A DNA stretch of 8,217 nt, from contig JAJRCS010000167.1 of NCBI GenBank assembly GCA_028678815.1, positions 1-8,217 on the forward strand, written 5' to 3'. A model generated the notes under the pieces. It searched no databases, was not told where the DNA came from, and saw only the letters and a list, made by a program, of their open reading frames with translations. The position numbers and the translations under genes were made by a program. The stretch is from Methanomicrobiales archaeon (GTDB lineage: Archaea; Halobacteriota; Methanomicrobia; Methanomicrobiales; JACTUA01). Below, one piece after another: positions 5,847 to 8,217 of the stretch (positions are counted from its first letter, which is position 1; each line of letters starts with the position of its first letter).

Positions 5847-5901
5847 GGGACCCTGAGGGGCCCACTCCTTCCGGGATCGAAAAATCAGGTTCTCATAAGG
5901 T

Positions 5902-5906
5902 TTTTA
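5902..5906 (+). terminator. Possible T-run terminator of hisG
   Basis: Five T at 5902-5906 form the first T-run on the plus strand after hisG, 131 bases past its stop and downstream of the stacked hairpins. It opens the AT-rich promoter zone of the next operon, so it may instead be part of an upstream TATA-like element (TTTTTAT, 5902-5908). Confidence 0.35.
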
Positions 5907-5977
5907 TCTGAATATAGCATATTTCATGATGCAGAAAAAGATCCGACAAGGTTCTTTGCATCCGGAAAAACCGAAGA

Positions 5978-5985
5978 TTTATATT
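5978..5985 (+). promoter_or_regulatory. TATA box of the surface-protein operon
   Basis: TTTATATT is the best match in the window to the archaeal TATA consensus and is preceded by purine-rich CCGAAGA, a plausible BRE. Its centre is about 32 bases before ATG 6014, predicting a transcription start near 6007-6009 and a very short leader. The whole zone 5877-6013 is AT-rich against a GC-rich background. Confidence 0.6.
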
Positions 5986-6013
5986 GAACTTCCAAATAAT
6001 AAAGGTGTTAAGT

Positions 6014-6637
6014 ATGCTCTCCCGGGTGAGATCCGCTCCTTTCCTCCTCGTTCTCCTCCTCCTCTTCTCCCTCTCCGCGGGGTGCAGCATCCTTGGAAAG
6101 TCCCCGGAGAGCGACGGCGGGCCGGCGACCCCCGTGCAGGCCACGAATCCCGGGAGCAGCGGATCCTTCGAGGACATCACCGCCCGGAACCCCCCGAAGG
6201 TCTCGCTGGAGGACGCCATGGCATCCCTCACCGTCGCCGAGCAGGAAGGGGGGATCGACATGAGGGGGATGACCCTCCGGCAGGTCTTCGGGTACGGGGT
6301 GGACTCCTCCGGCCTTGCCCGGACCTGGGTCCTGGGCATGGAGAAGGGAGGGAAGACGACCCTCCTCGCCTACAGCGAGGGGGAGTGGAAGGCCCTTGAC
6401 ATGGACGTACCCCTCCCGGCGGAGGAGGTGCGGCTCGGGGACCTGATCTCTCCCGAGGATCTCTTCAGGAACCGGAAGAACGCCGATCTCATCGTGCAGG
6501 AGATGAACCGGCTCCGGGTCACCGAGAGCGACCTCACCATCACGGGGGAGGCCTACCAGGTCACCCTCCACTCTCCCACCGATGGAAAGACCTTCACCTT
6601 CAGCGGGAAGACCGGGGAGTTGACGCAATCCGCATGA
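6014..6637 (+). CDS. Membrane lipoprotein of unknown function, first gene of the surface operon
   Basis: I do not recognise the family. The 207-aa product has a clear lipoprotein signal: R4 and R6, a hydrophobic stretch PFLLVLLLLFSL (9-20) and the lipobox LSAGC with C24 as the lipid-modified residue. A Pro/Gly/Ser-rich linker (about 25-55) leads to a globular domain outside the membrane. The last 40 residues (YQVTLHSPTDGKTFTFSGKTGEL) look like a PepSY-type beta hairpin ending in a TGE turn, but this is weak. ATG 6014 gives a compact signal peptide and has AGGTG (6003-6007) 6 bases upstream; a TTG at 5984 would add ten residues and lies in the TATA box. The stop overlaps the next ATG as ATGA (6634-6637), so the two are translationally coupled and probably work together at the cell surface. 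Confidence 0.8.
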   Translation: MLSRVRSAPFLLVLLLLFSLSAGCSILGKSPESDGGPATPVQATNPGSSGSFEDITARNPPKVSLEDAMASLTVAEQEGGIDMRGMTLRQVFGYGVDSSGLARTWVLGMEKGGKTTLLAYSEGEWKALDMDVPLPAEEVRLGDLISPEDLFRNRKNADLIVQEMNRLRVTESDLTITGEAYQVTLHSPTDGKTFTFSGKTGELTQSA

Positions 6638-7905
6638 CGAGGGAGAGGCGCTCGGGGCAGCTGCCGGTCGATTTTCTGGTCGGCTTCACCATCTTCATCC
6701 TTTCCCTCATCATGGTCGCGAACTTCGTTCCGAGCCTCCTCGTGGGGCTCCAGCGCACGAGCGGGATCGACTACGACGCGGTGGCGTACCGGACCGGGGT
6801 GGTCCTCGTGGAGGACCCGGGCGAACCGCCGGGCCTCCTCCCCGTGGGCTCCCCGCCACCCCCCGTTGACGTGGAAGACCCGTGGGAACTCCTGCCCTTC
6901 AACCGGAAGGAGTTCGTGAACCGGTTCGGGCTCGCCCTCACCCGGGACACGCCCAATATCCTCTCCATCAACAAGATCGAGCAGTTCTTCAACTCGACCT
7001 ACGTGTACCCGGGGATCGGCTTCTTCAATGACACGGACTACCGGAACAAGCTCCTCTTCTCCTCCTACCAGTACGGGTACAACGTCACCCTCCAGAACAT
7101 CTCCCCCATGAAGCCCTCGGAGTACCCGGCCGGCATAACGAGGATGCTCGGGGATCCCTATCCCGCGGGGTACGGCTACATCCGCCGGTACGTGGTTATC
7201 AAGCAGAACTCGGATGCGGCTGTCAACCTCTCCACCTTCTGGATCCCCGATGCTTTCATCGCCTACCGGGAGGACCAGGTGGACCTCCCCTCTTCCTGCT
7301 TCGGATGCTGCCCGAGATGCCCCGACCCGGCCCTTCCCCACCAGAAGTTCATCGTCAGGCTGAACCAGTCGGTCCTCTACAACAAGAACATCGATACCCA
7401 CCTGAAGATCGACCTGCAGCGGGAGCCCCTCTCCATCAGGATTACCAATTTCAGCTCCACCCTGAACAATACGGCTCTCAATACCCGGTTCGTCTACCCG
7501 ATAGCCAACAGCTCCTATGACTGGAGCCTGAATGGGAACTACCCGGGTGAACTGGTGGCCCCCACGAGCGCAACCCTCGTCGCGGTCATGTTCGGGGATC
7601 CAACCTTCGATCCCGACGTCTGGACGCCCTTCATGCAGGGTGTGAACCTCACCGTTGACGATAACCATGTGGACTTCCCGATCCCCGCGGGGCTCGGGCC
7701 TGAGGTGACGGACAAGATCGAGCTCTATGTCCCGAACTTCGAGCCCTACTACCTCAACGACGGGCGGCCCCTGGACGTCACCTTCGTCTTCCAGAATGAC
7801 CTCCCCCACACCCATATCACGGGCACCTTCCTGTACGACTACAACCGGAGGAACGTGACCCAGCCGGTGCTCTCGACCGGGATGCTGGAGGTGGCCATAT
7901 GGTGA
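6634..7905 (+). CDS. Large pilin-like surface glycoprotein with class III signal peptide
   Basis: The 423-aa protein begins with a short basic leader MTRERRSGQ, then LPVDF and a hydrophobic helix (about 14-39, LVGFTIFILSLIMVANFVPSLLVGL). Basic residues, G8-Q9, an acidic residue a few places on (D13) and a single hydrophobic helix are the class III signal of archaeal pilins, cut by a PibD/EppA-type peptidase. The N-terminus recalls, from memory, the haloarchaeal DUF7287 family. The remaining 380 residues should be outside the cell: they are rich in Asn, Tyr and Phe and carry 11 N-x-S/T sequons (N120, 132, 150, 155, 198, 244, 272, 278, 292, 338, 407). C222, C225, C226 and C229 form a CxxCCxxC knot. 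At this size it would be a minor or tip pilin or an adhesin rather than a major pilin. Both neighbours overlap it. Confidence 0.75.
   Translation: MTRERRSGQLPVDFLVGFTIFILSLIMVANFVPSLLVGLQRTSGIDYDAVAYRTGVVLVEDPGEPPGLLPVGSPPPPVDVEDPWELLPFNRKEFVNRFGLALTRDTPNILSINKIEQFFNSTYVYPGIGFFNDTDYRNKLLFSSYQYGYNVTLQNISPMKPSEYPAGITRMLGDPYPAGYGYIRRYVVIKQNSDAAVNLSTFWIPDAFIAYREDQVDLPSSCFGCCPRCPDPALPHQKFIVRLNQSVLYNKNIDTHLKIDLQREPLSIRITNFSSTLNNTALNTRFVYPIANSSYDWSLNGNYPGELVAPTSATLVAVMFGDPTFDPDVWTPFMQGVNLTVDDNHVDFPIPAGLGPEVTDKIELYVPNFEPYYLNDGRPLDVTFVFQNDLPHTHITGTFLYDYNRRNVTQPVLSTGMLEVAIW
7887..7893 (+). promoter_or_regulatory. Ribosome binding site of the second pilin-like gene
   Basis: GGAGGTG is the strongest Shine-Dalgarno in the window and lies inside the end of the previous gene. 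It is 5 bases before ATG 7899 and 8 before GTG 7902, so it does not decide between these starts. Confidence 0.7.
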
Positions 7906-8217
7906 GGGACGGGGCGCAGCTCTACACCATGGAGGGGATCGCGGCCGGCCTCATCATGCTCGTCACCGCATACCTCGTCCTCGGGGCCACCTCGGTCTAC
8001 ACGCCGGGGGATACCCACATCACGGACATGCAGCTCGAGCAGGTGGGGAGCGACATCCTCCGGGTGATGGACACCCCCCTCGCGATGAACAACTCCCTGG
8101 TCGACTACCAGTCGAACCTCACCCAACTCCAGATCTTCGTGAACACCTCGGACCAGGACCCGGACCTGAACCAGCGCTTCACGAACACCTTCCTCAGGGG
8201 GTACCTCTACAATGAGA
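7899..8217 (+). CDS. Second pilin-like surface protein, 5' part only
   Basis: The reading frame is open to the window edge (106 codons). The N-terminus MVRDGAQLYTMEG is followed by a hydrophobic helix IAAGLIMLVTAYLVLGATSVY (14-34). A short charged leader, A6-Q7 and a glutamate (E12) before one helix again suggest a class III signal peptide or a related N-terminal anchor; it recalls, from memory, the haloarchaeal DUF7288 family (pattern AQ-x4-E then a helix ending in ATxVxP). The part after the helix is outside the cell by this model and has three sequons (NNS, NLT, NTS). ATG 7899 overlaps the previous gene by 7 bases; GTG 7902 would overlap by 4 as GTGA. The order, a DUF7287-like gene then a DUF7288-like gene, supports a conserved pair. 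Full length and partner genes lie beyond the window. Confidence 0.7.
   Translation, partial: MVRDGAQLYTMEGIAAGLIMLVTAYLVLGATSVYTPGDTHITDMQLEQVGSDILRVMDTPLAMNNSLVDYQSNLTQLQIFVNTSDQDPDLNQRFTNTFLRGYLYNE

Noticed and set aside
5984..6013. TTG 5984 as lipoprotein start
   Set aside because: It lies at the edge of the TATA box and would precede the predicted transcription start; ATG 6014 has AGGTG upstream and gives a normal-length signal peptide.
5926..6399. Plus-strand open frame starting ATGATG in the AT-rich zone
   Set aside because: Its first 30 residues are plausible (MMQKKIRQG), but it continues out of frame through the lipoprotein gene as Arg/Pro-rich sequence and has no ribosome binding site.
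6553..7815. Long minus-strand open frame (420 codons) opposite the pilin-like gene
   Set aside because: The plus strand has a signal peptide, coupled overlaps on both sides and a strong ribosome binding site. The antisense product is Val/Glu/Gly-rich with no motif.

Overview
This 8.2 kb window is GC-rich chromosomal DNA that reads as archaeal, most likely from a methanogen of the Methanomicrobiales type. That placement is inferred from gene content and style, not from a marker gene. The evidence is: a thiolase end joined to a DUF35 Zn-ribbon/OB protein (the archaeal mevalonate entry module), a class I HMG-CoA reductase, a Trm5-type tRNA methyltransferase, a long-form HisG, archaeal TATA-like boxes, AGGTG-type ribosome binding sites and class III (archaeal pilin-type) signal peptides. 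The proteins are not strongly acidic, which argues against haloarchaea.

Layout. 1-456 (+): the last codons of a thiolase and the DUF35 protein, which together with HMG-CoA synthase (expected upstream) would make HMG-CoA from acetyl-CoA. 457-877: a 421-base convergent gap with T-run terminators, a duplicated 25-bp palindrome-bearing repeat and several further hairpins. 878-1795 (-): trm5, divergent from hmgA (1843-3060, +), the mevalonate-forming reductase. 3057-3521 (-): rimI, an N-terminal acetyltransferase that converges on hmgA with a shared CTAG stop. 3593-4852 (+): a DUF1015 protein, divergent from rimI. 4898-5770 (+): hisG, first enzyme of histidine synthesis. 5771-6013: a structured gap with a perfect 20-bp palindrome, then an AT-rich promoter. 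6014-8217 (+): an overlapping three-gene unit with a lipoprotein, a 423-aa sequon-rich surface protein with a pilin-like N-terminus and a four-cysteine knot, and the start of a second pilin-like protein that runs off the window.

The first 5.8 kb is core metabolism, tRNA modification and protein modification, organised as short or single-gene units. Several of these have a TATA-like box 27-30 bases before the start codon and no good Shine-Dalgarno, which suggests leaderless mRNAs. The last 2.2 kb is different: an export/surface operon of poorly characterised proteins, and the best place in the window to look for an undescribed system, probably a minor-pilin or surface-appendage complex. No mobile element, CRISPR array, tRNA or rRNA was seen.
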